Positions 1 to 8,148 of a stretch of DNA of 64,000 bases are shown here, one piece after another. How positions within the stretch are numbered: the stretch's first letter is position 1; the number at the start of each line of letters is the position of its first letter. The notes under the pieces are model-generated. The model saw only the letters and a list, made by a program, of their open reading frames with translations. It made no database searches and was not told the origin of the DNA. The DNA comes from an uncultured Anaerolineaceae bacterium. Lineage in GTDB: Bacteria > Chloroflexota > Anaerolineae > Anaerolineales > Anaerolineaceae. The DNA is taken from the NCBI GenBank assembly GCA_927443345.1, contig CAKMKJ010000025.1:1-64000 (forward strand). Reading direction: 5' to 3'. A program made the position numbers and the translations under genes.

Positions 1-132
1 GATTGGGGAGTGAAAGCTTTTGCTGATCTAGCTTCTTTGATTGATACTGCAGAATTGGCAGGTATTCATGCTTTTCAAGCCATTCTTAACTTAATGGACT
101 CTCCCACCAAACCCTTACTTCCGATTTCGTGA
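1..132 (+). CDS. C-terminal fragment of an unidentified protein, possibly a transposase
   Basis: An open frame runs from the first base of the window to a TGA at 130-132 and encodes 43 residues, beginning DWGVKAFADLASLIDTAEL. The start lies outside the window. The pattern of a Trp, a short helix and then a stretch like GIHAFQAIL recalls the C-terminal tail of IS66-type transposases, where a similar helix follows the catalytic core. That is only a resemblance, because no catalytic residue is visible. The repeat-rich, gene-free DNA that follows fits the edge of a mobile element. It could equally be the end of an ordinary hypothetical protein. Confidence 0.35.
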   Translation, partial: DWGVKAFADLASLIDTAELAGIHAFQAILNLMDSPTKPLLPIS

Positions 133-295
133 GTAGTTACATTCCAATTATGATTTATCGGTGATTGTTCTTTTACAACTGATTCTCCATCAATACTTCT
201 TTGTTCTTTTCATACAGCTATGAGTCGTTTAAGTGGAATTGTTTTTAATTGTTTTCGAGATCTTCCCTGGCACGAGTAGCCCGGGCAGGTGTGCG

Positions 296-344
296 CCTCT
301 CATGACCCTCGTTTTTGAGGGCGAGCATGTTTTTGCGAGAGAGG
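296..344. repeat. Nested inverted repeat
   Basis: Outer arms CCTCTC (296-301) and GAGAGG (339-344) enclose two CATG words and an inner hairpin with arms CCCTC (306-310) and GAGGG (317-321) around GTTTTT. It could fold as a stem-loop in RNA or mark the end of a mobile element. No flanking target duplication was identified. Confidence 0.45.
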
Positions 345-565
345 TTTACAAACGAATATTTTCAATAGACGACAATAACACGATTCGTACATAAAATCGA
401 AACATTCGTTTCCAACCGAAAGGTTATCAATAAATGATCACAAAATTATTGCAAAGCTGTTTTTTCGTCCTTGAGGAGCAATTTCCGGCCATTATACATT
501 CGTTTTATTTGTTTCCAATTTTTCTGTAATACAAAAACGAATCTAACAGATCAGGGTTTTCGCTA

Positions 566-610
566 ATTACTGATTACTGATTACTGATTACTGATTACTG
601 ATTACTGATT
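566..610. repeat. Tandem 7-bp repeat, unit TGATTAC
   Basis: Five perfect head-to-tail copies of TGATTAC occupy 571-605, flanked by partial units ATTAC (566-570) and TGATT (606-610). The unit is too short and has no spacers, so this is not a CRISPR array. It is a simple-sequence repeat that could vary in copy number by replication slippage. Confidence 0.9.
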
Positions 611-725
611 CACGCTTCACGAATCCGCGGTTTGTGCGCACCCGAGCTGCGAAGCAGCGAGCGGTGACGAATCACGAATCACTGTTCACAATTCACGATT
701 CACTACTCACGATTCACGGAATCAC
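606..725. repeat. Degenerate TTCACGA/ATCACGA repeat cluster
   Basis: After the TGATTAC array the sequence is built from variants of TTCACGA, ATCACGA and TTCACAA, interrupted by a GC-rich dyad at about 646-659. The words are related but not identical. The cluster runs over the 3' end of the minus-strand lipoprotein gene (stop at 714), so that gene's last codons lie in repeat DNA. Confidence 0.6.
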
Positions 726-1871
726 CGTACAATTCTGAGCATGGTCGCATTCGCCGAAATACTCAATCGATTCAATCGTGCCCATGCACTCGGATTCTCC
801 CCAATCATCGCACAGGTTATTGCCAATATGAACGTTAGAGTAGGTGTTGTCGCCCTGTGGTTCAACGAAAACAGTCCCGTGGTCTGAAGTTTCAAAGGCC
901 ACAAAGGCGTGGCCAGTCGGCTGGCCCACGAACTGGACGGTAACGATTTTAGCGCTGATGTTGGCCGAGCGCGCATTGGCAACCAGGTCAATGGCGAAAT
1001 CCATGCAGTTGTAGTCTTCGAGGTGATATTCACCCCAGTTGGTGTGATCATCCGAAAGGAATCGGGTGAGTTCTAGCCACGAGAGGGTCTGGTATTCGGG
1101 GGTGGCGGTAATCACGGGGTTGGCAGGGGTAAATCCGTTGCCGGGGTCATATTGATAGATGTAGAGATTGTCGAAGGCCACTTCCACTTCGCTGTCGAGT
1201 GCTGGCTGAGCGCCTATACCGAAGTAACCTGTGGTGATGGAGGAATCTTGAAAGCTCGCTTCATAGTGCCCATTAAAATAGAGCACGTTGGAATCTCCGT
1301 TGGCTACCAGAGTGATGTTATTGGGTTTGCCGGTGGTGTTGAGCCAGGATGAGGTGGTGGGCAGTTTGAGCATGCCATAGACGCCCCTTAAAAATCGGTG
1401 GATGTAATAGCTGCCGTCATCCATTACGGTGAGGGCATAGAAATTATCATTATCCACATAGCGCCAGATGACCATGCTGCCGGTGGTCTCATCGTCGCCG
1501 ATGATGTGACGCAGATCCACTGAAAGCACAAAATCACTATAAGCAGCAGAGGATAAATTGTAAAAACTGTAATCGCTCTTCACGATCTGAACGAAATATT
1601 CACCTTTTGAGATGTAAAAACGGCTCTGGTTGTCATTGGCGGGCGTCCAACTGCCTGAGTCCTCCGAGAAATCCTCCGCGTAGAGGATGGCTTGCTTGAG
1701 CGCATCGGGCTTGGCCGTGGATGCGAGTGTGACGGTTGCAGTCGGCAGCGGCGAAGTTGACGGCGCAAGGGTTGATGAGGTTAATACAACCAGTGTGGAT
1801 TTGGCAATCTCAAGAGGAGCACAGGCCAGTGTGAATAACATGACGACAAGGATGATGGCAAAACGTTTCAT
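714..1871 (-). CDS. Lipoprotein with LamG-like domain and transglutaminase-like C-terminal domain
   Basis: The 385-residue protein starts MKRFAIILVVMLFTLAC, a lipoprotein signal ending in the lipobox LACA, followed by a Ser/Thr/Pro-rich linker. I chose the ATG at 1871 because GGAGG lies just upstream; an in-frame ATG 24 bases further out has no comparable site. The middle part (about residues 55-245) has the beta-rich look of concanavalin/LamG-like domains, with FNGHYEASF and a C-terminal VAFDNLYIY. The last 120 residues contain YNCMDFA, then GHAFVAFE, then VEPQGD, a Cys-His-acid order like transglutaminase-like cysteine proteins. The function is therefore likely extracellular and attached to the cell surface. 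The catalytic assignment is inference, and no substrate can be named. Confidence 0.7.
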   Translation of the reverse strand: MKRFAIILVVMLFTLACAPLEIAKSTLVVLTSSTLAPSTSPLPTATVTLASTAKPDALKQAILYAEDFSEDSGSWTPANDNQSRFYISKGEYFVQIVKSDYSFYNLSSAAYSDFVLSVDLRHIIGDDETTGSMVIWRYVDNDNFYALTVMDDGSYYIHRFLRGVYGMLKLPTTSSWLNTTGKPNNITLVANGDSNVLYFNGHYEASFQDSSITTGYFGIGAQPALDSEVEVAFDNLYIYQYDPGNGFTPANPVITATPEYQTLSWLELTRFLSDDHTNWGEYHLEDYNCMDFAIDLVANARSANISAKIVTVQFVGQPTGHAFVAFETSDHGTVFVEPQGDNTYSNVHIGNNLCDDWGESECMGTIESIEYFGECDHAQNCTVIP

Positions 1872-1944
1872 ATTCCTCCCATGAGCTCCCTTCATTTTAG
1901 TGAGTTAGGGTTGTCTGTCAAGCGCCTGGAGAAGCCATGTTTGA

Positions 1945-3564
1945 CTAACCGCTGCAATTATTATCGGCGAGAATCGCGCCATGTGAACTGGAATACAGCG
2001 AATCCAACTGACTCTGCAGAGTAGCCACATCCGCGGCGGTGGGGGCGTTGGGTAGTTGTTCAAAGCGCTGCGTGTCGCCTGTGTCAAAGAGCACCAGCAC
2101 TGCACACTGTTGGTGAAGCAGATCATCCAGGCTGGTTTTTCCGCCAATGGTTAGGGTAGATGCTGAATCCACTGAAAGTGTGTATGCGCTGCGGTTGGTG
2201 TAAAACAACAAAATATCCGGTGCATTGGTGATGAGGGGGCGGTCTTGCGGCAGGGCGATTTCACCGCTGAGGATCGGGTTTTCCATCCAGACCGGCGAAG
2301 TGTATCCGTTGGGGATATTGCCGACCACGATCGGGTAAGCCTTGAAGGGTTGGTAGTTATAGACCACAAAGAAAAGCGCGACTATTACAGCGATAAACGG
2401 AAAAGTTATCCGTGGGTGGATGGCCTGACCGATGGATAATGCACACGAAAGGATCAAGGCATAAAAAATGGGGATAATCGGTGACAACATACGGTCGTCA
2501 ATGGAGATGGTTTCAGCGGAGACCATATAGGTAACGAAGAGCACCAACAGATAGAGGAGGATCAAAATCACGAAGCCGATGTTTAACAATCCAGTAATGT
2601 AGCGCTCAGGTGAGAAATACTTCTTGATGCCGAAGAAAAGCCCCAGCACGATGATCGCAGCGAACAGCAGCAGCAAGATGGGGCGAAAAACATCCGCTGG
2701 CACGCCGGGGATCATATCCGTGCGGTAGGGCAGCCAATATTTGAGCACGGCAAACACTTGTGTGATGAATTGGGAGGATTTCTCTGTAATCGAGAAATCC
2801 ATGGAATAAGTTCTCGCGCCGACACTGTTTTTAGAAAACAACTGCAGGGCGATCCAGACCAGCATGGGCGTGAAGCTGATGATGCCATATTTCAGCGTAT
2901 CGCTGATGCGTTTAGCACGGCGCTGGTTTGAGAGCAGCAGCACGCATACCACGCCTGCAGCCGGGAAGGCCGCAAAGGCGTAGCGCGTGAGCAGGGCCAG
3001 CGCAGCCAGAACGGCTGACACGACCAGCCATTTTGTGGAGTTCTGCTTAAGCGCATAGATCAGCAGCAAAAATCCGGGGATGCCCAGGACGATGGCCAAA
3101 GGCTCTGACAAGATGCTGGTAAAGAGGGTGCCCAGTACCGGCGTGGTGGTGATCATGATGGCAAAGCACAACGACCCCCAGAAGGATCGTGTGATTAAGT
3201 AAAAAAGCCAGCCACTGGCGGCGACAAGGAGTGCAAAAAAGATAATATCCATGGTGCGCACGGTGACAATCAAGTCAGCATTGAACAAGGCAAATAGGCT
3301 GAGAAATAAAGAATAAAACGGCGCAAAAATCAACAGGGAAGCATAACTGCCATCGGGATTGAAGATGCCCAATCCGTTGCCGGCAGCGAAATTGCGGGCT
3401 GCGGAGAGGTATGCGGCGGAGTCGCTAAACCCCCAGGGTGCGTATTGGGTGCAATCCGCGATATACCAGCCTGCACCTGCCGAAATAAGGGCGAGCAGGC
3501 TCAGAAAAATCGCCTTCTGATGTTTTTGCACAAAACCGGTCATTGGTTTACCTGAGATCTTCAT
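1945..3564 (-). CDS. Multi-pass membrane protein, GT-C glycosyltransferase-like (PMT/ArnT type)
   Basis: The 539-residue protein has a short cytoplasmic N-terminus and about ten or more hydrophobic segments over residues 15-400, followed by a soluble C-terminal part of about 120 residues. Near the N-terminus, AAYLSAARNFAAGNGLG followed by FAPFYSLFLSLFALF resembles the first loop of GT-C glycosyltransferases of the PMT/ArnT type, where an acidic residue in this loop (here the Asp of FSDSAAYL) is often catalytic. It would transfer a sugar from a lipid-linked donor outside the membrane. Its start codon overlaps the stop of the upstream gene in an ATGA, so the two are translationally coupled. Donor and acceptor are unknown. 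Confidence 0.65.
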   Translation of the reverse strand: MKISGKPMTGFVQKHQKAIFLSLLALISAGAGWYIADCTQYAPWGFSDSAAYLSAARNFAAGNGLGIFNPDGSYASLLIFAPFYSLFLSLFALFNADLIVTVRTMDIIFFALLVAASGWLFYLITRSFWGSLCFAIMITTTPVLGTLFTSILSEPLAIVLGIPGFLLLIYALKQNSTKWLVVSAVLAALALLTRYAFAAFPAAGVVCVLLLSNQRRAKRISDTLKYGIISFTPMLVWIALQLFSKNSVGARTYSMDFSITEKSSQFITQVFAVLKYWLPYRTDMIPGVPADVFRPILLLLFAAIIVLGLFFGIKKYFSPERYITGLLNIGFVILILLYLLVLFVTYMVSAETISIDDRMLSPIIPIFYALILSCALSIGQAIHPRITFPFIAVIVALFFVVYNYQPFKAYPIVVGNIPNGYTSPVWMENPILSGEIALPQDRPLITNAPDILLFYTNRSAYTLSVDSASTLTIGGKTSLDDLLHQQCAVLVLFDTGDTQRFEQLPNAPTAADVATLQSQLDSLYSSSHGAILADNNCSG

Positions 3565-5297
3565 TGTTCAGAAAAAGTATACACAATTTGACCCTCTTGA
3601 TCGGTCATTTGCACCAACCCAAGCGAAGAAACCTGCATTTTGAACTGCTCGAAGTCGAGGTAGGCGCTGGAATTTATAACGATGTAATAAACGCCAAGTT
3701 CTTTCAACAGTTTCACCGAATGCTCGTCTGGGAACTGTTCGAGAATGGGTTGAATTTCCAGAAATTGGATGGGCTGGTTGGCGTTAAAGTCTCCGCCAAG
3801 AATAGGTTTTTGATGGAAAAGCGTGTAATAAACCTGGGCCTGGCTGGAATTCTCGCCAAAGGGCATTTGCACCACAGCGCCATCATTCGGTTGGTCGGCA
3901 AGCCACACATCCACTTGCCGGGGCTGAGGTTCGTATAAAGAGTTGCTATAACTGCCGGGATAGATCTCGAAAAGAACCAGCAGTAAAACAACGCCTGTGA
4001 TCAAGATTCTGCGGTTTAGGGTGAACCTGGCCGCAGCCTGCTGAAAGCCGAAACCCGCAAGGACGGGGATAAAGAGCAAGACGTAGAATCCAAAGCGCAT
4101 AATGGTGCGCATCTTGTCAAAGAAGGGCAGGTTGTTAAACATCCATGCCGCGGGCAGGTAGATCAGTGTTTCAGACTTCTGAAAGAGTGGCTGCAAGAAA
4201 TTGGGTATCTGCCAGATGACGCTTTGATTATTCCAATGCAGATTAATGCCCAGACCGAGGATGAAGGAGATCAGGATGATGATTGATGCAGTAAGTACCA
4301 AGGTTTTTTGGGGTGATTGTTTGCGTTTAATGATGGCGATGACCGCGAGCACGAGGGCTGTAAACCCGATATAAAGTGAGCCTTCACCCCATAGCGAACG
4401 GTCAAACCCCTGGCTGAAAAAGCGTCCAAGCAAGAAGTGGTCCGTGGCGGGCAAAAAGAAGTCAGTGGGGCTGGCGGAGTACATAGAGGCGTATTCCAAG
4501 GAGCGGCTTGATAGGATGCCCGCGGTGGAGAGGTTGACAAATGGCCGCAGAGAATAATACAAAAATGGCAGGCTGATAGCGGCGGCAAGCACCAGGTTAA
4601 ACCAAAAATACTTGTTGCGCAGTGGCTTGAAACGTGAAAAACTGAGATAAATAAGAACAAATAGCAGGGTGAAGATCACGGTCATGTAAAGGTAATACAT
4701 GGAGGTGAAAGCGATTGCTCCGAGTGAAAGCCCGGTCAGCAACACGAACTTCCAATTCAGTTTGCGCTCCGGGTTGAGCAATTTGGTCAATCCCCAAAAG
4801 AACAGCGGAAACCAATGGATGCCAGATAAATTGAGATGGCCTGTGATGAAATGAGCAATATGATAAGGTGAGAAAGCGAAAATCATCCCGGCCAACAAGG
4901 CGGCGGATTTAGATTTGGTCAGGTCACGCATCCAAAGGTACATGAAGAACCCGGCCAGCACAAAGGTGATCAGCATGGCGATGTTGTAGCCAGCGATGGG
5001 TCCGAACAACCAACTGAATGGCACGCCTGGCAGCGCGGTCGCCAGGGCTGTCTCGGTGGTAGACAGATTCCATCCCTGAGGGTAATTCATCATGGGATTG
5101 AAGAAGGGGTGACCCTGGCCTTCGAAGAAAACTTTCTGATACCAGCGGATTAACCAGACAAAGTAAATATTGTCTCCCATACCGCCAATCACTGAGGTCT
5201 TTAAGTGAAGGCAGAGTGGCCAGGTCATGAGAACCGAGCCTGCACTGTAAAAGAGAAATACCCAAAGGAAGTCTAGTTTATTAAGAATATTTTTCAT
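3561..5297 (-). CDS. Multi-pass membrane protein, GT-C-like
   Basis: The 578-residue protein carries about a dozen hydrophobic segments and a C-terminal soluble region. The first loop, with GDNIYFVWLIRWYQKV and then NPMMNYPQGW, is characteristic of large bacterial membrane proteins related to GT-C glycosyltransferases and YfhO-like proteins. I took the ATG at 5297; the preceding TTG is also in frame, and neither has a clear ribosome-binding site. The gene overlaps the next GT-C-like gene by four bases, and the pair probably works on the same surface glycan or glycoprotein. The exact reaction cannot be read from sequence. Confidence 0.6.
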   Translation of the reverse strand: MKNILNKLDFLWVFLFYSAGSVLMTWPLCLHLKTSVIGGMGDNIYFVWLIRWYQKVFFEGQGHPFFNPMMNYPQGWNLSTTETALATALPGVPFSWLFGPIAGYNIAMLITFVLAGFFMYLWMRDLTKSKSAALLAGMIFAFSPYHIAHFITGHLNLSGIHWFPLFFWGLTKLLNPERKLNWKFVLLTGLSLGAIAFTSMYYLYMTVIFTLLFVLIYLSFSRFKPLRNKYFWFNLVLAAAISLPFLYYSLRPFVNLSTAGILSSRSLEYASMYSASPTDFFLPATDHFLLGRFFSQGFDRSLWGEGSLYIGFTALVLAVIAIIKRKQSPQKTLVLTASIIILISFILGLGINLHWNNQSVIWQIPNFLQPLFQKSETLIYLPAAWMFNNLPFFDKMRTIMRFGFYVLLFIPVLAGFGFQQAAARFTLNRRILITGVVLLLVLFEIYPGSYSNSLYEPQPRQVDVWLADQPNDGAVVQMPFGENSSQAQVYYTLFHQKPILGGDFNANQPIQFLEIQPILEQFPDEHSVKLLKELGVYYIVINSSAYLDFEQFKMQVSSLGLVQMTDQEGQIVYTFSEQ

Positions 5298-5589
5298 CAA
5301 AAATAATCGATAAAAACAAAAATATTGGAATAGATAATTTCAATTTTGATTATATCAGAGTCATAAATTGTCTATTTTGGACTGGTAATTTGTCATTATA
5401 GAAAAGATTTTTACTCTATCTAATGAGTTCAGATTATAATCATATGAACAAATAGTGAGTTGTAATTCAACTTATCTTATAACAATAGCAGCTTTGTAGG
5501 TTTTGGCGGTTATCGCAAATTTCTAAAGTCGATAACTAGTACTGTTAAAAATGACCTGTTTTCCACAGAATTAAAAGGAGAGTAATAGT

Positions 5590-6258
5590 ATGAGTGTCAG
5601 AACTAACTTTGAAACTGAGATACAAGAACTTAAGGATGAATTGCTCACCTTAAGCAGCATTGTTGAACAACAAATTCTCAATGCTGTCTCGGCTTTGATG
5701 AAAAGGGATATAGAAGGTTCCGAAAAAATAAAGGAAACCGATGACAAGGTGAACCAAATCCGCTTTGCCATCGAAGAGCGTGTGCTGATTTCGATTGCCA
5801 CGCAGCAGCCGCTGGCACATGATCTGCGTCTGTTGGCCTCGATTCTTGAGATTGCCGGCGAACTTGAACGCATTGGCGACTACGCAAAAGGGATTGCCAC
5901 TATTAATATCCGCATGGGAGATGAAACGCTGCTAAAGCCCTATGTCAAAATTCCGCCGATGGCTGATAAAGCAGTAGAAATGCTTCACCGTTCACTGACA
6001 GCTTTTGTTAATGAAGATGTCGAAGAAGCCAAGAATATCCCCGACGAAGATGATGTGGTGGATAAGTATTATGAAGAGATTTACACAGACTTAATGAAAA
6101 TAATCATCGAGGACCCCACCACAATGCAAAAGACCAACTGGCTGATCTGGACGGCGCATAACCTCGAACGCATGGCAGATCGTGTGACCAATATCTGCGA
6201 ACGGACTTTATTCACTGCCACAGGCGTTTTGAGAGAATTAAGATCCACAGAACAATAA
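5590..6258 (+). CDS. phoU: Phosphate signalling complex protein PhoU
   Basis: The 222-residue all-helical protein shows the two repeated PhoU halves: residues 1-110 with ELERIGDYAKGIA and residues 115-215 with LERMADRVTNICE. These E/D-rich helix motifs (EhxRxxDxxxxI) bind metal clusters in PhoU structures. PhoU dampens the PstSCAB/PhoR phosphate response and prevents excess phosphate uptake. AAGGAG lies about 10 bases before the ATG. No pst or phoR genes are adjacent; the gene stands alone between the GT-C genes and an ABC exporter, and ends at a strong hairpin shared with the converging exporter gene. Confidence 0.92.
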   Translation: MSVRTNFETEIQELKDELLTLSSIVEQQILNAVSALMKRDIEGSEKIKETDDKVNQIRFAIEERVLISIATQQPLAHDLRLLASILEIAGELERIGDYAKGIATINIRMGDETLLKPYVKIPPMADKAVEMLHRSLTAFVNEDVEEAKNIPDEDDVVDKYYEEIYTDLMKIIIEDPTTMQKTNWLIWTAHNLERMADRVTNICERTLFTATGVLRELRSTEQ

Positions 6259-6277
6259 GCGAGTCTGGTTAAAAAAT

Positions 6278-6310
6278 AACGGCGCCCAATTCAATTGGAC
6301 GCCGTTTTCT
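6278..6310. terminator. Bidirectional hairpin terminator between phoU and ABC exporter
   Basis: Arms AACGGCG and CGCCGTT with an inner CCAAT/ATTGG pairing form a strong stem. On the plus strand it is followed by TTTTCTT. The reverse reading has AT-rich flanking sequence, suited to ending the converging exporter operon whose stop codon is at 6310. Confidence 0.75.
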
Positions 6311-8148
6311 TACTTTGCTAAAGGAGATGGCGACTCTGGAGCCGGTTCCTTGAAGATGTTTAGTTCCGTTTCCATTTGGTGACGGAACTGGTTGGTGTAA
6401 AGCTGATAATATTTACCGCGAAGTTTAAGCAGATCTGAGTGGCTGCCGATCTCGGCGATACGACCGCCTTCAATCACCAGAATGCGATTGGCTTTCTTGA
6501 TCGTCGAAAGACGGTGGGCAATCACAAAACTGGTGCAATTGTTGAGCAGGGTTTCCATCCCTTTTTGAATGAGCACTTCGGTCATGGTGTCTACAGAACT
6601 GGTAGCTTCATCCATAACGAAGACCTCGGGTTTGGCGAGGACGGCGCGAGCCAGACTGATCAACTGCTTTTGACCGACTGAGAGCAGGTTGCCACCTTCT
6701 CCGACTTCTGTCTCAAATCCTTTATCAAAACGCATGATAAAGTCGTAAGCGCCGACCACTTTTGTAGATTCTTCCACCTCGGTATCCGAGGCGTCGAGGC
6801 GTCCGTAGCGCAGATTTTCACGAATGCTGCCTGAGAAGAGGTGAGGGGTTTGCAGAACCACACCGATACGCGATTGGATGGCCTGAAGTGAAAGACTGGT
6901 GTAATCCCTTCCGCCGATGTAAATGCGGCCTTCGTTGGGCTCATAAAAGCGGCACAATAGGTTGACTATGGTTGACTTACCGCCACCGGTAGGGCCGACC
7001 AGTGCAATGGTCTCGCCCCGTTTGACATGCAAGTTAAGATCCGTCAGCACAGGGTCTTCCCCCTCTTCGTAGCGGAAGGTGACGTGATCAAAGATGATAT
7101 CTCCACTGATGGTGCCGGGATCAATGGCTTGTGGCCGGTTCTCAATCTGTGGTTTGGAATCAATGAGCGAGAACATACGTTCCGCGGAGGCGATGGCTTG
7201 CTGCATATCGGCGAAAACGCGGGCGATATCCTGTATAGGCCACATCATGAAGGTAATGTAGGAGACAAAAGCCTGGATGCCGCCGATGGTCATATTTCCG
7301 GTTTCAGCTTGTGAACCGCCAAACCAGACCACAGCGCCAACAGCCAGTGCCGATACGATCTGTACCGTAGGCAAAAAGAGTGCGCTTAACCAGGCAGCCC
7401 TGAAGGATGATCTGTACATGCTGCCGGTGAGCACCTTGAACTCATCCAGATTCTCTTTCTCACGACCGAGAGCTTTAATGACACGCACACCGGTGATATT
7501 CTCATTATAGGCACCGACAATTTTGGAATTTAGTTTACGCACGCTGCGATACTCGCCAAGGATGCGTTTTCGGAACTGGATTGCTATGTAGAGCAGTATG
7601 GGCAGCATGGCCAGAACGATCAGGGCCAGCTTCCAGTTGATCACAAACATGAAGACCATGGAGGTGAGGATGCTCATCACACCCCAGGTTGAATCTACGA
7701 AACCCCAGGTCACCAGGTCTGCGACACGTTCAGTATCGGAAGTGACTCGCGCCATGATCCAACCGACGGGAGTCTTGCTGTAATAGTTGAGAGAGAGAGC
7801 CTGAAGATGGTTGAACATTTTTTTGCGCAGGTCGTAGCGGATACGTTCACCCAGGATGCCTGCAAGGTAGATGAAAAGAAACACGCTGCCAGCCTGCACT
7901 AGCACCAGAGCTCCATAAGCGACGATGAGATTGGTTAAGGCTGCGATGTTCTTTTTGACGATTCCGTCATCAATGATACTCTTGCCGATCCAGGTTGAAA
8001 CCGCGTCCATGCCAGCGACCAAGGCTATGGTCACAAGAAAGCCTATGACCCATCTGAGATGAGGTCGGGTAAGACCCAGAATACGGCTGAAAGTTTTTTG
8101 ATTAAATTTTGACTGAAATTCTTCTTCTTCGTAATAGCTATCCGACAT
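6310..8148 (-). CDS. Heterodimeric ABC exporter subunit, canonical nucleotide site
   Basis: The 612-residue type IV ABC exporter half has a six-helix membrane domain (about residues 40-330) and a nucleotide-binding domain with Walker A GPTGGGKST, signature LSVGQKQ and Walker B VFVMDEAT that keeps the catalytic Glu. I chose the start MSDSYYEEEEF at 8148 because AGGAG sits seven bases upstream; a longer reading begins far inside the previous gene. It overlaps the end of the upstream exporter gene by 11 bases. Together they should form a heterodimer of the TM287/TM288 or BmrCD kind that exports lipids, drugs or peptides. The substrate is unknown. Confidence 0.85.
   Translation of the reverse strand: MSDSYYEEEEFQSKFNQKTFSRILGLTRPHLRWVIGFLVTIALVAGMDAVSTWIGKSIIDDGIVKKNIAALTNLIVAYGALVLVQAGSVFLFIYLAGILGERIRYDLRKKMFNHLQALSLNYYSKTPVGWIMARVTSDTERVADLVTWGFVDSTWGVMSILTSMVFMFVINWKLALIVLAMLPILLYIAIQFRKRILGEYRSVRKLNSKIVGAYNENITGVRVIKALGREKENLDEFKVLTGSMYRSSFRAAWLSALFLPTVQIVSALAVGAVVWFGGSQAETGNMTIGGIQAFVSYITFMMWPIQDIARVFADMQQAIASAERMFSLIDSKPQIENRPQAIDPGTISGDIIFDHVTFRYEEGEDPVLTDLNLHVKRGETIALVGPTGGGKSTIVNLLCRFYEPNEGRIYIGGRDYTSLSLQAIQSRIGVVLQTPHLFSGSIRENLRYGRLDASDTEVEESTKVVGAYDFIMRFDKGFETEVGEGGNLLSVGQKQLISLARAVLAKPEVFVMDEATSSVDTMTEVLIQKGMETLLNNCTSFVIAHRLSTIKKANRILVIEGGRIAEIGSHSDLLKLRGKYYQLYTNQFRHQMETELNIFKEPAPESPSPLAK

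Larger units (their letters stand above)
133..713. other. Gene-free AT-rich stretch with inverted and tandem repeats
   Basis: No convincing gene is seen over about 580 bases. The stretch holds a nested inverted repeat near 296-344, an AT-rich segment to about 560, five tandem copies of a 7-bp unit at 571-605 and a run of degenerate TTCACGA/ATCACGA words up to about 725. A GC-rich dyad with GCTGC and GCAGC arms lies at about 646-659. The lipoprotein gene on the minus strand terminates at the far edge of the repeats. Confidence 0.6.

Noticed and set aside
566..610. Repeat array as a possible CRISPR
   Set aside because: The 7-bp units are directly adjacent with no spacers and there are no cas genes in the window.
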